64,000 nt of DNA from Pseudomonas gingeri (GCF_013385425.1 NZ_JACAQA010000003.1:124001-188000); one strand, 5' to 3'. Counted from the first letter of the stretch, positions 37,070-45,873 are shown. Made by a program: numbers and translations. Notes: generated from the letters alone by a model not told the origin.

Positions 37070-38242
37070 TCATTTCTGCAATGAGCGCACACCGCGTCCC
37101 GCCAGGAAACACAGGCTGCCACCAATCGCCGTGAGCCCGCTCAAGGCATAAAACATCGTCCCCGGCGCCGCATGGATCAGCAGATAACCGCAGATCACCG
37201 GACTCAATGCACCGCCCAGGGCCGCCAGGTTCTGCGCGCCGAGGTAACTGCCCCGCAGATCCTCCGGGGCTATGGTGTCGACGAACAGATATTCCGACGG
37301 ATAAATGATCATCTCCCCCAGGGTGAAGATGAACATGGCCGCGCACCAGGTCATCAGGTTCTGCGCAAAACTGAAGCCGATCAACCCGACGATAAACAAG
37401 CTGGTGCCGATGGCGATCCAGTAGCGCAACTGCTCACGCTTGAGAAAGCGGCCGATCTGGTACTGCAGCAGGATTACGCTGATGGCGTTGCAGGCCAGGA
37501 TCGCCGACAAGGTGGTCAGGGCATCCTGGCTGCTGTGGGTCACCAGCAGGAACTGCGAGAGGTACAGCGTGAAGCGGCCATGGACGATGGTGCTCAGCAA
37601 GCTGCCGCAGGTAAACAGGATCAGCGTCCGATCATTGCGCAGCGTCACCAGGGTCTTGATGAAACTGGGGGGCTTGCCGATCTGGGCCTGGGCGGTCGGG
37701 GTGATGCCGAACATCAGGAAAATACTGCCAAAGGCGATACCGGCGGCCATCAGGAACGGCGCCAAGGGTTGCACCCCGGCGATCACCACGCCCAGCATCG
37801 GGCCGGTGGCGTAACCGATATTGGTCAGGGTGTAGCGCAGGGAAAAGACCTTGGCCCGCTGGTCGATGGGCAGGTTCTCGCTGATGATGGCCTTGGAACC
37901 GATCAGAAACAGCGCCGATGCGGTCTCGGTCATCACCAGGGTCAGGGTGGTCAGGTACAGGTCATGGGCGAACGTCAGCAGGGTAAAACCGATGCCGCTG
38001 GAGAGCATGGCGAGGATCATCAGCCGGCGTTTTTCCAGACGGTCGATGATATAGCCGCCGTACAACGAGAGCAGGGTGGCGATAAACACCGCGATCCCCA
38101 TCAGCAGGCCGACATCCTGCTGGTTCAGCCCGAGCTTCCTGCTGAGGAACAGGGTCAGCAGCGGACTGGTGATGGCACGGCTGACGACGATGGTCACGGA
38201 GCAGATCATCAGCCGACGGATAACGAGGGAATAGGTGGCCAC
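37070..38242 (-). CDS. MFS transporter
   Basis: 390 residues with 12 predicted membrane helices. The loop 2-3 signature of major-facilitator proteins is present (GGYIIDRLEKRRLMILAMLS, a D-R-x-x-R/K pattern), as is YTLTNIGYATGPMLGVVIAG near helix 5. It most resembles the MdtH-like drug/metabolite exporters, but the substrate cannot be read. It is the last gene of the minus-strand run from argH; a 76-bp gap with a REP fragment separates it from the CE4 gene, so co-transcription is possible but not certain. Confidence 0.85.
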   Translation of the reverse strand: MATYSLVIRRLMICSVTIVVSRAITSPLLTLFLSRKLGLNQQDVGLLMGIAVFIATLLSLYGGYIIDRLEKRRLMILAMLSSGIGFTLLTFAHDLYLTTLTLVMTETASALFLIGSKAIISENLPIDQRAKVFSLRYTLTNIGYATGPMLGVVIAGVQPLAPFLMAAGIAFGSIFLMFGITPTAQAQIGKPPSFIKTLVTLRNDRTLILFTCGSLLSTIVHGRFTLYLSQFLLVTHSSQDALTTLSAILACNAISVILLQYQIGRFLKREQLRYWIAIGTSLFIVGLIGFSFAQNLMTWCAAMFIFTLGEMIIYPSEYLFVDTIAPEDLRGSYLGAQNLAALGGALSPVICGYLLIHAAPGTMFYALSGLTAIGGSLCFLAGRGVRSLQK

Positions 38243-38282
38243 GGTGGTGCTTATATCCTTGTTTTGGAAACGTCTCTGTCAG

Positions 38283-38306
38283 ACCGCTAAAAGCTTCGCG
38301 GGCAGG
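38283..38306. repeat. Partial REP element
   Basis: CGCTAAAAGCTTCGCGGGCAGG matches the 5' half and left flank of the REP seen at 61374-61390 and 42711-42726, but the second half is lost. It lies between the MFS gene and the CE4 gene. Confidence 0.55.
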
Positions 38307-38318
38307 ACCACTGCAACA

Positions 38319-39224
38319 TCACGGCAGATACTTGCGGTAGTGGCGCTCATAGACCGCCGCCGGATGGTCCGCCGTCATGGCGCGACCGTTGTCGTCCCAC
38401 CACTGGGCCACTTCGGCGCCCGTGGCAATCCACACGTCGTCATGTTGCTGGATCCCCTTGAGCAACTCCCGCAGCACACCGATACGCCCCGGCGTGGCAA
38501 TGACTTCCGGGTGCAGACGCAGGACATAGCACAGCCCGAACCGGTGAAAGCCGGCAAAGTCCATCTGCAGGTTGCCCAGGGTATGGCTGTAGGACGCGAT
38601 CCGTGATTGTGCCGGTGGCACCGCCGGGCTGAGGTTGAAAGCGAAGTAGGGTTCGTCCTCCAGCTCATAGTGCAGCGGCAGTTCGATAACCTGCGGTGCC
38701 GTTGGATGGGCGAAGGGCAGGTCGTCGCCACGCCAGGAGGACGACCAGAGGATACCCTCGTCATGCAGGGCCTCGGTGAAACCCGGTAGCCAATTGCCGG
38801 CGGGAATCCTAAAGCCTTTGGGTCGTTCTCCCGTCAGTGCCTCCAGGGCCTTGCAACCTTGTGCGAGCGCTGCCTTCTGTTCCTCGAGGGTCAGAGTGTC
38901 GTAGTTCTGGTGCCGATATCCGGCACAGGCGATTTCATGGCCGCCGGCCTGGATCGCTCGGATATGCGCGGGCTGTTCCTCGGCGACGATGCCCGGGATG
39001 CACCAGCTGCTGCGTACCCCCAGTTCCTCGAATAAACCGAGCAGGCGCTCAACCCCGCGCTGGCTGCCATAGCGCCAGACCGACAGGCTTTTGTCGCGCC
39101 CGGCAACCTCAGGTGCTTGGGTAAGAATGCCGTGTATATCATTGTAATCAATAGTAATTACTACGGCGCAGCGATACGGCGCCGGCCATGGACTCTGGAA
39201 CGCGGGACGTTGCAACTCAGCCAT
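38319..39224 (-). CDS. CE4-fold (polysaccharide deacetylase/PuuE-like) hydrolase, first-His variant
   Basis: 301 residues with no signal peptide, so cytoplasmic. NodB/CE4 fold of the HpPgdA/PuuE-like subgroup: VVITIDYNDIHGIL at the N-terminus, then GGHEIACAGYRHQNYDTLTL, GFRIPAGNWLPGFTEALHDE and YVLRLHPEVIATPGRIGVL. Where the neighbour has HGYKH, this protein reads AGYRH, so the first His of the metal-binding pair is Ala. It may therefore use another metal arrangement, act on a different amide, or need its paralogue. Members of this subgroup hydrolyse cyclic amides and imides as well as acetylated sugars. It overlaps the next upstream gene (39217-40059) by 8 bp. Confidence 0.82.
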   Translation of the reverse strand: MAELQRPAFQSPWPAPYRCAVVITIDYNDIHGILTQAPEVAGRDKSLSVWRYGSQRGVERLLGLFEELGVRSSWCIPGIVAEEQPAHIRAIQAGGHEIACAGYRHQNYDTLTLEEQKAALAQGCKALEALTGERPKGFRIPAGNWLPGFTEALHDEGILWSSSWRGDDLPFAHPTAPQVIELPLHYELEDEPYFAFNLSPAVPPAQSRIASYSHTLGNLQMDFAGFHRFGLCYVLRLHPEVIATPGRIGVLRELLKGIQQHDDVWIATGAEVAQWWDDNGRAMTADHPAAVYERHYRKYLP

Positions 39225-40059
39225 GATGATGCTCCTTCAGCCACCAATGGGCGACATCGCGGCAGGTGGCAAACCAGACGTCATCGCGCTCGCGCATATG
39301 CTCGAACAGCCGCTCCAGCAGCAGGATACGGCCCGGTTTGCCGGTGATCTTGGGGTGAAACAGAGTGGTCAGGCACAGTCCTTCGTCAACCGCGCCATCG
39401 AATTCCCGGCACCAGTTGTCCAGGGTCAGCTCATAGCTGGCCGTGCGGTCCAGCCCGGACGGAAAATTCGGTTCGCGGGTGTAGGCAATGGAGGCGTAGT
39501 CGTCCATTTCCCAGCGGCCGGGGATTTCCACCAAGGGCTGCGCATGGCCCGGCACCTGCACCAGGTAGGGCCGGTCATCACCGCGCATGCTGCTGGAATA
39601 GGTCACCCCGGCGTCGACCAGCATCGCCGGGGTTTCCGCGCGCCAGTCACCGGAGGGGGTGCGAAAGCCCTCGGCGCGGATGTTCAGGTGTTGCCAGAAC
39701 ACCTCGCGGCATTTGTTCATCACGTCCCGCTGCTGTTCCAGCGTCAGGGCGTAAAAGGATTCGTGTTTGTAGCCGTGGTAGGCCACTTCATGTCCGCGTT
39801 CGACAATCGCCTGGCATTGCCGGGGCCAGTTTTCCACGACCCAGGCCGGGACGAAGAAAGTGGTCGGCAGGCGGAACTCGTCGAGCAGGTCGAGAATCCG
39901 CGGCAACGCCCGATACGGGCCGTAGCCGCCAAAACCGAAGTACTCGGGCTTGTGCCAGATCGAGCCATCGAGCATGGCATCGCCGGTGGGGCCGTCGAGG
40001 TCGAACGCCAGGGCCAGGCAGGCTTTGTGCCCATCCGGCCAGGTCGGGGTCGAGGACAT
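39217..40059 (-). CDS. CE4-fold (polysaccharide deacetylase/PuuE-like) hydrolase
   Basis: 280 residues, cytoplasmic. Motif 1 LALAFDLDGPTGDAML supplies the metal Asp; motif 2 GHEVAYHGYKHESFYALTLE has the intact HxxxH pair; RTPSGDW and the C-terminal LFHPKITGKPGRILLLERLF complete the CE4 set. About one third identical by eye to the adjacent paralogue. It lies 16 bp after the binding-protein gene, in the ABC operon, and cytoplasmic location argues against cell-wall deacetylation. A role in opening a cyclic amide/imide or deacylating the imported compound is inferred. Confidence 0.85.
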   Translation of the reverse strand: MSSTPTWPDGHKACLALAFDLDGPTGDAMLDGSIWHKPEYFGFGGYGPYRALPRILDLLDEFRLPTTFFVPAWVVENWPRQCQAIVERGHEVAYHGYKHESFYALTLEQQRDVMNKCREVFWQHLNIRAEGFRTPSGDWRAETPAMLVDAGVTYSSSMRGDDRPYLVQVPGHAQPLVEIPGRWEMDDYASIAYTREPNFPSGLDRTASYELTLDNWCREFDGAVDEGLCLTTLFHPKITGKPGRILLLERLFEHMRERDDVWFATCRDVAHWWLKEHHHG

Positions 40060-40075
40060 GAGTGGCAGCTCCTGT

Positions 40076-40894
40076 TTACTGGCCCTTGTTCACGGCGATG
40101 TTATCGACGGCACCCACCGACAGGTCCCATTTCTTCAGGATGGCCTGGTAGCTGCCGTCGGCGATCATGCTTTGCAGGGCCGCCTGGATAGCGTCCCGCA
40201 GTTCCTGGTTTTCCTTGCTCACACCAATCCCGGTGAACTGCACCACCATCGGCGTGCCGATGATCTTGAAGGTGTTTTTCTCCTGGTTCGCGAGGTACGG
40301 CAGGGTCTCGCTGCCTTGCACGGCAACGTTGATACGGCTCTGGCGCAGCTGTGCGCGGGCGTCGGCCGAACCTTCGGTGCCGATCACCTTGATCTGTTTG
40401 TCAGCCGGGCAGTGTGCGCTGCTCCAGGCAGCGATTTCCGCCGGGAAGGTGGTGCGACGGCTGGTACCGGCGGTCTTGCCGCAGATATCGGTCATCTCGT
40501 TGATGTCCTTGTTCTTCTCCAGGGTGTAGAACTGCGAACCACTGGTGAAATAATCGACGAAGTCCACGGCTTTCTGGCGCTCGGCGGTGTCGGTCATGCC
40601 CGAGAGCACGATGTCCACGCGCTTGGTGGTCAGGGCGTTGATCATCTGTTCGAAGGAGGTTTCCTGCCACTTCATTTTCACACCCATATGCTGCGCCAGG
40701 GCGTTACCCAGGTCGAAGTCGACACCGGTGAGCTCGTTGCTGGCCGGGTCCTTGAAATCCATCGGCGGGTAGTTGGGCATGATCGCGGCGACAATCTCGC
40801 CCTTGGCCTTGATGCTGGCGGGCAATTCGGCGGCCCAGGTAAAGCTGGAGGCCATAAGGCCGGCGAGTACTGCGGGAATGACGAAATTCTTCAT
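40076..40894 (-). CDS. ABC transporter periplasmic substrate-binding protein (polar amino-acid family)
   Basis: 272 residues. Signal peptide MKNFVIPAVLAGLMASSFTWA. The mature protein has the family 3 solute-binding signature (NYPPMDFKDPASNELTGVDF, TTKRVDIVLSGMTDTAERQK, VDFVDYFTSGSQFYTL) and two Cys (DICGKTAG, SAHCPAD) that may form a disulphide. It binds an amino-acid-like ligand. The gap to the ATPase gene is 38 bp. Exact ligand unknown. Confidence 0.92.
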   Translation of the reverse strand: MKNFVIPAVLAGLMASSFTWAAELPASIKAKGEIVAAIMPNYPPMDFKDPASNELTGVDFDLGNALAQHMGVKMKWQETSFEQMINALTTKRVDIVLSGMTDTAERQKAVDFVDYFTSGSQFYTLEKNKDINEMTDICGKTAGTSRRTTFPAEIAAWSSAHCPADKQIKVIGTEGSADARAQLRQSRINVAVQGSETLPYLANQEKNTFKIIGTPMVVQFTGIGVSKENQELRDAIQAALQSMIADGSYQAILKKWDLSVGAVDNIAVNKGQ

Positions 40895-40932
40895 GGTCGT
40901 TCTCTTATGAATGTTGTGAAGGCTCAGGGAAC

Positions 40933-41697
40933 CTAGGTTCGAACGGCAGAAATGAAGCTTTGGGTGCGCGGGTTTTGTGGACTTATTAGAAGTTCTTCGG
41001 GGCTTCCTTCCTCCACGATCTGGCCGCCATCCATAAACACCATGCGGTTCGAGACTTCGCGCGCGAAGCCCAACTCATGGGTGACGACGATCATGGTCAT
41101 GCCGGTCTGCGCCAGGTCGCGCATCACCGACAGCACCTCTGCGACCAATTCCGGGTCGAGTGCCGAAGTGGGTTCATCGAACAGCATCAGCTTGGGCCGC
41201 ATCGCCAGGGCCCGGGCGATGGCCACCCGTTGCTGCTGGCCGCCGGACAGCTCGATGGGATAGCTGTCGCGCTTGTGCGCCAGGCCGACCCGGGCCAGTA
41301 ACTCAAGGGCTTCCTCGACCGACTCCTTGGGCGAACGCTTGAGCACCTGGACCGGGCCTTCGATGATGTTTTCCAGCACGGTCATGTGCGGAAACAGGTT
41401 GAAGCGCTGGAACACCATGCCGGTGGCCAGCCGCTGGCGGGCGATCTGCGCTTCATTGAGTTCATGCAGCTTGTTGCCGGCGATCCGGTAACCGACCAGT
41501 TCGCCGTCGACCCACAAGCCACCCTTGTCGATCTTTTCCAACTGGTTGACGCAGCGCAGCAGGGTGCTCTTGCCGGAACCCGAAGGACCGATGATGCACA
41601 GCACTTCGCCTTGCTCGACTTCGATATTGATGTCCTTGAGGGCGTGGAACGAGTCGTAGTATTTGTTCAGGCCGACAGCCTTGATGATGCTTCTCAT
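40933..41697 (-). CDS. ABC transporter ATPase (polar amino-acid family, GlnQ/ArtP-like)
   Basis: 254 residues. Walker [10 protein letters not shown] (residues ~38-46), signature [16 protein letters not shown], Walker [14 protein letters not shown], switch His in VVTHELGFA. Close to the GlnQ/HisP/ArtP group. A short insertion ([20 protein letters not shown]) distinguishes it from GlnQ. It powers uptake with the permease upstream (20-bp gap). Confidence 0.95.
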   Translation of the reverse strand: MRSIIKAVGLNKYYDSFHALKDINIEVEQGEVLCIIGPSGSGKSTLLRCVNQLEKIDKGGLWVDGELVGYRIAGNKLHELNEAQIARQRLATGMVFQRFNLFPHMTVLENIIEGPVQVLKRSPKESVEEALELLARVGLAHKRDSYPIELSGGQQQRVAIARALAMRPKLMLFDEPTSALDPELVAEVLSVMRDLAQTGMTMIVVTHELGFAREVSNRMVFMDGGQIVEEGSPEELLISPQNPRTQSFISAVRT

Positions 41698-41717
41698 GTT
41701 CGAATTCTCCAGGACAC

Positions 41718-42596
41718 TTACGAGCGCTTGCCGGCGCCACGGGCAAAACGCCGTTCCAGGCGACTCTGGCCGAAGGACAGTACGGTGACGGCGACCAGGT
41801 ACCAGATCCCGGCGACGATCAGCAGCTCCATGACTCGGGCGTTGGCGTAGTAGATGTTCTGGGCGTTGTAGAGCAGTTCCGAGTACTGGATCACGCTCGC
41901 CAGGCTGGTCATCTTGACCATGCCGATAAACTCGTTGCCCACTGGCGGGATGATGATGCGCATGGCCTGGGGCAGGATGATCCGGCGCAGGGCTTGCAGT
42001 TGCGGCATGCCGATGGACTTGGCGGCTTCATACTGGCCGGTGTCCACCGAGAGCAGGCCGGCGCGGACCACTTCGGCGGTGTAGGCGCCCTGGTTGATCG
42101 ACAGGCCCAGCAGCGCGGCGACAAAAGGCGTCATCAGGCTGACGGTATCGAGCTGGAATACTCCGGGAATCCCGATGGTCGGGAAGATCAGCGCCAGGTT
42201 GAACCACAGCAGCAGTTGCAGGATCAGCGGCGTGCCACGGAACAGCCAGGTGTAGGTGATCGCCACATAGCGCAGGATCGGGTTGGCCGACATGCGCATG
42301 ATCGCCGTGATCACCCCGAATACCACGCCCAGGGCCATGGCCAGGATCGCCATGATAATGGTGTTCAGCAGCCCGGTGAGGATCGCGTTGGCGGTCAGGA
42401 ACTGGCCGATATAGGACCATTCGATCTGGCCCTGGGCAAAGGCCCGGACCAGCCCGACCAGGGCGACGACGATCAGGGTGGCGAAGAAAATACGTCCGTA
42501 ATAGCGCCGCGGTACGTGTTCGTACTGGGTGATATCGAACTGGTTCTCGGCCAGTTTGCGCTCAGCGAGCAAGCGTTCTGCCTGGGATTGGCTCAT
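41718..42596 (-). CDS. ABC transporter permease (HisMQ/polar amino-acid family)
   Basis: 292 residues. Five to six membrane helices; the first ~50 residues are a cytoplasmic extension. The HisMQ family phrase [20 protein letters not shown] is present, and the EAA loop is [23 protein letters not shown] single permease gene is present, so it probably works as a homodimer. It leads the ABC part of the operon; argH lies 170 bp upstream with a REP doublet between. Confidence 0.93.
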   Translation of the reverse strand: MSQSQAERLLAERKLAENQFDITQYEHVPRRYYGRIFFATLIVVALVGLVRAFAQGQIEWSYIGQFLTANAILTGLLNTIIMAILAMALGVVFGVITAIMRMSANPILRYVAITYTWLFRGTPLILQLLLWFNLALIFPTIGIPGVFQLDTVSLMTPFVAALLGLSINQGAYTAEVVRAGLLSVDTGQYEAAKSIGMPQLQALRRIILPQAMRIIIPPVGNEFIGMVKMTSLASVIQYSELLYNAQNIYYANARVMELLIVAGIWYLVAVTVLSFGQSRLERRFARGAGKRS

Positions 42597-42650
42597 GGTG
42601 TTTCTCCGTATGCGGCGCCGGGGCGCCGCCGTTGTTTCTGGTTACACCGT

Positions 42651-42743
42651 CCTGTAGAAGCCTGGCTTGTCGGGCCGCCGCATCGCAGCGAAGGGGCCAT
42701 CAAGGCCGCCAAAAGCTTCGCGGGCAAGCCCTGCTCCTACAGG
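42651..42743. repeat. Degenerate REP doublet between argH-like gene and ABC permease gene
   Basis: CTTCGCGGGCAAGCCCTGCT(CCTACAGG) at 42716-42743 is a REP variant. The opposite arm at 42651-42692 (TGTAGAAGCCTGGCTTGT ... CAGCGAAG) is a decayed copy of the GTAGGAGCCTGGCTTGCC type seen at 61114. Located inside a presumed operon, it could create a 3' end or stabilise the upstream argH mRNA. Confidence 0.7.
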
Positions 42744-42766
42744 GGGGCGGTGTTTTCTAAGCCTTG

Positions 42767-44194
42767 CTACACACGCAGGCCGGCGTATTCGGCGGCCCAT
42801 TGGTGCTGTGCTTCGAGTGCGATTTTCAACCGGGCGATCTGCTCGCGAACTCGCTCAGGCGCCGTTCCGCCCCAACCGCTACGGGCGGCAATGGCGGCTT
42901 CCAGGGTCAGGTAGTCACGCACTTGCGGGGTCAGGCGTGGATCGATCTCGGCCAACAACGCCGGGCTCGCTTCCCACAGTTCCAGATCGCCGGCTTCGCA
43001 GGCCTTGACCAGCGCGCCGGTGATTTCATGGGCTTCCTTGAACGGCACGCCGCGCATCGCCAGCCAGTCGGCGACTTCGGTGGCCAGGGTGAAACCCAGG
43101 GGCGCCTGGCGCCGCAATTCCTCGACGTTGACGGTCATGGTCGCGACCATCCCGGCCATGGCCGGCAGCACCAGCAACAGGGTGTCGACGCTGTCGAGCA
43201 CGCCGTTCTTGTCTTCGCTCAGGTCACGGTTATAGGACAGCGGCAAGGATTTGAGGGTCGACAGCAGCCCGGTCAGGTTGCCGATCAGGCGGCCGGCCTT
43301 GCCCCGCGCCAGCTCGGCGATATCCGGGTTTTTCTTCTGCGGCATGATCGAACTGCCGGTGGCATAGGCATCGTCCAGCGCCACCCAGCGGAACTGCCGG
43401 GACGACCACAGGCAGAACTCTTCGGCCAGGCGCGAGATATTGATCCCGAGCATGCTGGCGACGAACAGGAACTCGGCGACATGGTCACGGCTGGCCACTG
43501 CATCGATGGAGTTTTCACAGACGCCGCTGTAACCCATTTCCCGCGCCGATTGCTGCGGCTGGCGAGCAATGGCCGAACCGGCCATGGCCGCCGCGCCCAA
43601 GGGCGACAGCGAGGTACGGGCATCCCAGTCCACCAGCCGCTGGACATCCCGCAACATCGCCTGGGCGTGGGCCAGCAGGTGATGGGCGAACACGATCGGC
43701 TGGGCCTGCTGCAAGTGGGTGAAGCCGGGGCAGATGCTCTGCACATGTTGCTCGGCCTGGTCGACCAGCGCCTGTTGCAGGGCCAGGACTTCCACCGCCA
43801 GGGTGCGCACATGGTCACGCAGGAACAGGCGCAGGTCATTGGCGGTCTGGTCGTTGCGCGAACGCCCGGCGCGCAGCTTGCCGCCCAGGGCGCCGAGGCG
43901 CTCGGTCAGCAGGCGCTCGATAAAGGTGTGCACGTCCTCGTCGTCGAGGGTCGGGGCGACACGGCCGGCGCGGAAATCCTCGCCGATGGTGTCCAGGGCC
44001 TCGACCATGCTTTTGGTTTCCTGCTCGTCGAGCAGGCCGGCCCGCTGCAATTCGTGGGCATGGGCCCGGGAACCGGCGAGGTCATAGGGGGTGAGGCGGA
44101 AATAACCATCCGGGCAGCGGGAGAGGGCGGCCAGGGCGGCGGATGGGCCGCTCTTGAAACGGGCGCCCCAGAGACGGTCGGTGGCTTGAGCCAT
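42767..44194 (-). CDS. argH: Argininosuccinate-lyase-family enzyme (probable catabolic paralogue)
   Basis: 475 residues. Fumarase/aspartase-superfamily signature ATGSSIMPQKKNPDIAELAR with the catalytic Ser loop; RAGRSRNDQTANDLRLFLRD and CPGFTHLQQAQPIVFAHHLL are the other conserved regions, as in true ArgH. The N-terminus LWGARFKSGPSAALAALSRC and overall divergence differ from the usual Pseudomonas housekeeping ArgH as I remember it. It is the first gene after a LysR regulator, with an amino-acid ABC importer and two CE4 hydrolases, suggesting catabolism of argininosuccinate or another N-succinyl amino acid to fumarate. EDDS-lyase-type specificity is another possibility within this family. Family is certain; substrate is not. 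Confidence 0.85.
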   Translation of the reverse strand: MAQATDRLWGARFKSGPSAALAALSRCPDGYFRLTPYDLAGSRAHAHELQRAGLLDEQETKSMVEALDTIGEDFRAGRVAPTLDDEDVHTFIERLLTERLGALGGKLRAGRSRNDQTANDLRLFLRDHVRTLAVEVLALQQALVDQAEQHVQSICPGFTHLQQAQPIVFAHHLLAHAQAMLRDVQRLVDWDARTSLSPLGAAAMAGSAIARQPQQSAREMGYSGVCENSIDAVASRDHVAEFLFVASMLGINISRLAEEFCLWSSRQFRWVALDDAYATGSSIMPQKKNPDIAELARGKAGRLIGNLTGLLSTLKSLPLSYNRDLSEDKNGVLDSVDTLLLVLPAMAGMVATMTVNVEELRRQAPLGFTLATEVADWLAMRGVPFKEAHEITGALVKACEAGDLELWEASPALLAEIDPRLTPQVRDYLTLEAAIAARSGWGGTAPERVREQIARLKIALEAQHQWAAEYAGLRV

Positions 44195-44350
44195 TGTTGT
44201 TTTCCTCCAGCAAATGATCGATTCAACACAGGACCGCCGCCAACCGTCCGGGGAGGGGCAGGGTCATGCACTATCAGGAGGGCAGATTACGAATCCTTGT
44301 AGACGCCGCTCGTGGACACCTACAAGTACAAAAGAATGGCGTTTAAACGC

Positions 44351-44381
44351 TTGCAATCAGCGACTTGTGGCTGATTTGCAA
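44351..44381. promoter_or_regulatory. Dyad in the argH-LysR divergent region (candidate LysR operator)
   Basis: TTGCAATCAGC (44351-44361) and GCTGATTTGCAA (44370-44381) form a near-perfect inverted repeat with one unpaired T and an 8-bp loop. It contains the ATCAG...CTGAT form of a LysR box. The whole 44195-44490 stretch is A/T-rich and otherwise shows no gene. Confidence 0.5.
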
Positions 44382-44490
44382 AAAATATCGGTGGTTGCCA
44401 AGCCTGGTTTTCTGTGTTCATTATTATCGACCGGCGACGTTTTTCTTGTGGAGCTAAGCCTGTTGAATATGTGGTTCGAGGTCAATAAGC

Positions 44491-45465
44491 ATGATGGAAA
44501 CCCAGCTTTCCAATTCTGGAAACCCGGCGCCGAAACCCGGACAGCGAGCGCCCTTGGCACTCAGTGGACTGGACTTCAAATTACTCAAAGTGTTCAAGGC
44601 GGTGGTCGAGGCCGGGGGCTTCAGCGCGGCTCAGAATGAGCTGAATGTGGGGCTGGCCGCCATCAGCAAGCAGATTTCCGACTTGGAAATCCGCATTGGC
44701 ATGCGCCTGTGTACCCGTGGACGAGAGGGTTTTTGCCTGACCGAAGAGGGCAGTCTGGTGTACCAGGCATCAATTGATTTGTTTGCCTCGGTCGACAACT
44801 TTCGCGACCGACTTAGTTCGGCCCAGAACGAACTGATCGGCGACTTGAGTGTAGGCGTCGTGGACAATACTATTTCCGACCTTAATTCTCCGTTAGTTGC
44901 CGCGCTGCGCAAGATTCACGATGAGTCACCGAAAGTAAGATTTCGCCTGCACGCGGCACAGTTGGATGAAGTGGAGCGAGGGGTTGTAGAAGGTCGTTAT
45001 ATTGCGGGGATAGTACCGGTTTATCAAAAAAGAGAAGAGTTTGATTATTTCACGCTCTATGAGGAGCGGGCCGAGGTTTACTGTGGTGTCGGACACCCGC
45101 TGTTCGACTCGGAAGACGCGCTCAGCAGTGTCGAAGTGCTGCGTGAGTACCCGTTCGTCAACCACCGTTATGCCATCCATCGCGACAAACTCGACTTTGT
45201 CACCTACGACAGTTTTTCCGCCTCGGCGTCCCAGGTGGAGGCTGTGGCGATGCTTGTCCAGACCGGGCGTTTTCTTGGCTTCCTGCCGCAGCACTATGCC
45301 GCCCCGTTGGTGGCCAAAGGCTTATTGCGGGCCTTGATGCCGGAGCGGGTCAGCTATTGCACTCCCTTCAATCTGATCCTGCGCCACAACACGACGCGCA
45401 GCCCGCTGGTCAAGGCTTTCGCCCAGGCCCTGGGGGTAGATCTCAAAGCGCCGTTGCAGGGATAG
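44491..45465 (+). CDS. LysR-type transcriptional regulator (divergent from argH operon)
   Basis: 324 residues (ATG at 44491 or 44494). HTH at residues ~28-85 (LDFKLLKVFKAVVEAGGFSA, LNVGLAAISKQISDLEIRIG). Effector-binding domain from ~110 (LSVGVVDNTISDLNSPLVAA, HPLFDSEDALSSVEVLREYP, MLVQTGRFLGFLPQHYAAPL). Codons in 44860-45060 are more A/T-rich than the surroundings. It is transcribed away from the argH-ABC-CE4 operon with a dyad between, the usual layout for a LysR activator responding to the operon's substrate. Confidence 0.9.
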   Translation: MMETQLSNSGNPAPKPGQRAPLALSGLDFKLLKVFKAVVEAGGFSAAQNELNVGLAAISKQISDLEIRIGMRLCTRGREGFCLTEEGSLVYQASIDLFASVDNFRDRLSSAQNELIGDLSVGVVDNTISDLNSPLVAALRKIHDESPKVRFRLHAAQLDEVERGVVEGRYIAGIVPVYQKREEFDYFTLYEERAEVYCGVGHPLFDSEDALSSVEVLREYPFVNHRYAIHRDKLDFVTYDSFSASASQVEAVAMLVQTGRFLGFLPQHYAAPLVAKGLLRALMPERVSYCTPFNLILRHNTTRSPLVKAFAQALGVDLKAPLQG

Positions 45466-45732
45466 GGGCGAGCTGAAGCCGCCAACCCGCTTGCCCAATA
45501 CCCGCTCATGGACCTCATTGTTAAGCAACACGCTTTCAATCACTTGCCGAAAGCCGGGCTCGTCGTACAACGGTCCCTTGAGTGCGACCAAGGCATCGCG
45601 CAGTGCCATCAACTTGCTCAAAGGGAGCCCCGGGTTCGGCGCGGCACCGTTGCCGGGACCTGGCCCGAGGGCGCCCCGGGTGTTCGCCTTGATGGCGGCG
45701 GGCGGTAATGGGTCGCAATCTTCATTGGACAT
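45322..45732 (-). CDS. Small hypothetical protein; 3' end antisense to the LysR gene
   Basis: 136 residues if read to its stop. The first ~85 residues (GALGPGPGNGAAPNPGLPLS, LMALRDALVALKGPLYDEPG, FRQVIESVLLNNEVHERVLG) have normal Pseudomonas codon usage and look like a real helical protein with a Gly/Pro linker. The last ~48 codons run antisense through the 3' end of the LysR gene, so the true end may be lost by a frameshift or the gene may be a truncated remnant. A 16-bp palindrome lies 126 bp upstream of its ATG. Function not recognised. Confidence 0.45.
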   Translation of the reverse strand: MSNEDCDPLPPAAIKANTRGALGPGPGNGAAPNPGLPLSKLMALRDALVALKGPLYDEPGFRQVIESVLLNNEVHERVLGKRVGGFSSPLSLQRRFEIYPQGLGESLDQRAARRVVAQDQIEGSAIADPLRHQGPQ

Positions 45733-45857
45733 GACGGGTTCTCTACAGAATGGGCGCACTGCGTAAGGAGAACAGAGGGTAAAAAGCTCGACCTTTTTAG
45801 TCTAAAGCAGGCTCAGCCGGGTGCTAGTTATGAGCGGATTTTAATAGCCGTCATATT

Positions 45858-45873
45858 TACGTATATATACGTA
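45858..45873. promoter_or_regulatory. 16-bp perfect palindrome TACGTATATATACGTA
   Basis: A fully symmetric 16-mer in the 260-bp non-coding stretch 45733-45992, the rest of which shows no gene. It lies upstream of the minus-strand small gene and just beyond the end of the efflux operon. Alternating pyrimidine/purine steps resemble an operator for a dimeric regulator. Function unknown. Confidence 0.4.
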
